Source: Firmicutes bacterium UBA6226 (GTDB taxonomy: Bacteria; Bacillota_A; Clostridia; Peptostreptococcales; Acidaminobacteraceae). From it: a stretch of DNA of 6,682 bases. This document shows, piece by piece, positions 6,459 through 6,682 of this stretch. Location: the NCBI GenBank assembly GCA_002441045.1, contig DJWQ01000102.1, positions 2,446 through 9,127 of the forward strand, given 5' to 3'. Each line of letters starts with the position of its first letter. The stretch's first letter is position 1. The notes beneath the pieces were generated by a model, which saw only the letters and a list, made by a program, of their open reading frames with translations, ran no database searches and was not told the origin of the DNA. The position numbers and the translations under genes are program-made.

Positions 6459-6475
6459 ACTTAACTTGCCGATAA
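6448..6475 (+). promoter_or_regulatory. Sigma-D/FliA (sigma-28) type promoter for the gene at 6539
   Basis: TAAA at 6448-6451 and an exact GCCGATAA at 6468-6475 with a 16-base spacer, close to the known consensus TAAA-N15-GCCGATAA of flagellar late genes. Transcription would begin near 6482, leaving a leader of about 57 bases before the ATG. TTGACT at 6456-6461 looks like a sigma-A -35 but has no good -10 at 16-18 bases. The spacer is one base longer than usual, which lowers certainty. Confidence 0.6.
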
Positions 6476-6480
6476 TTATA
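6475..6480 (-). promoter_or_regulatory. Candidate -10 box for gntR-rarA
   Basis: TATAAT on the minus strand, followed by about 53 bases to the gntR ATG. The -35 region at 17 bases spacing (ATAAGA) is poor. It shares its last base with the GCCGATAA element on the other strand, so the two divergent promoters would compete for the same DNA. The palindrome would then sit just downstream of the gntR transcription start. Confidence 0.4.
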
Positions 6481-6538
6481 TCGCAAGGATGCATGTCTCT
6501 TATTATAGTATCATGATTTGTTTCAAGGAGGAATACTT

Positions 6539-6682
6539 ATGATTACTAATCCAGTGGCAATTAATGCCATCAATAAAATCACGCCAGGAAAAGAAACTGG
6601 TCCAGTAAAAAGTGCTCAATTAGAAATCAATCAAAATACAATCACACCACCAACGACTGAAAATCCTGTGGACACAATTGAA
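6539..6682 (+). CDS. N-terminal fragment of an unrecognised protein under a flagellar-type promoter
   Basis: Forty-eight codons are visible and the gene runs off the right edge. The start is well defined: AAGGAGG at 6525-6531 sits seven bases before the ATG. The peptide begins MITNPVAINAINKI and continues as a hydrophilic, probably disordered segment rich in Asn, Thr and Pro (NTITPPTTENPV at about 33-44), with no signal peptide, membrane helix or known domain. A disordered N-terminus of this kind occurs in FlaG and in several other secreted or motility-associated proteins, and the upstream sigma-D type promoter fits that idea, but the fragment is too short to assign a family. Confidence 0.75.
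   Translation, partial: MITNPVAINAINKITPGKETGPVKSAQLEINQNTITPPTTENPVDTIE

Noticed and set aside
6456..6461. TTGACT as the -35 of a sigma-A promoter for the gene at 6539
   Set aside because: No TATAAT-like element lies 16-18 bases downstream; the nearest AT-rich hexamer is at 14 bases, and the exact GCCGATAA fits a sigma-D promoter better.

Overview
The window looks like chromosomal DNA of an AT-rich, low-GC Gram-positive bacterium, most plausibly of the class Clostridia. The reasons are AT-rich intergenic DNA with sigma-A type TATAAT boxes, strong GGAGG-type ribosome binding sites ahead of most genes, and the type IV pilus gene set. The taxon is inferred from gene style only; no RNA gene or marker protein fixes it.

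Layout. Positions 1-3731, minus strand: a compact type IV pilus operon. In transcription order it holds the inner-membrane platform protein PilC, a 100-residue membrane-anchored pilin-like protein, two proteins with canonical class III prepilin signals (PilW/DUF4860-like and PilV-like), a PilX-like protein with a degenerate prepilin signal, and the retraction ATPase PilT, which runs off the left edge. Gaps between the genes are a few bases or overlaps, so they are probably co-transcribed and partly translationally coupled. No extension ATPase (PilB), major pilin or prepilin peptidase is visible. Positions 3732-4028: a divergent intergenic region with one promoter on each side and a 12-bp palindrome. 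Positions 4029-4371, plus strand: a self-contained unit (promoter, 100-residue single-pass membrane protein of unknown function, rho-independent terminator). Positions 4427-6421, minus strand: a two-gene operon of a GntR-family regulator followed by rarA/mgsA, an AAA+ ATPase of stalled-fork maintenance. Positions 6422-6538: a divergent control region with an exact GCCGATAA sigma-D/FliA-type -10 element and an 18-bp operator-like inverted repeat. Positions 6539-6682, plus strand: the first 48 codons of an unrecognised gene.

How it works together. The pilus operon supplies the machine platform, the minor-pilin tip or initiation complex, and retraction. The right edge carries a promoter signature of the flagellar late-gene regulon, so surface motility may be the theme on both sides, but a functional link between the two ends is inference only. 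The most interesting spot is 6441-6480, where the presumed GntR operator, the flagellar-type promoter and the -10 of the gntR promoter overlap within 40 bp. I found no mobile element, CRISPR array, tRNA or rRNA, and no clear evidence of an entirely new system.
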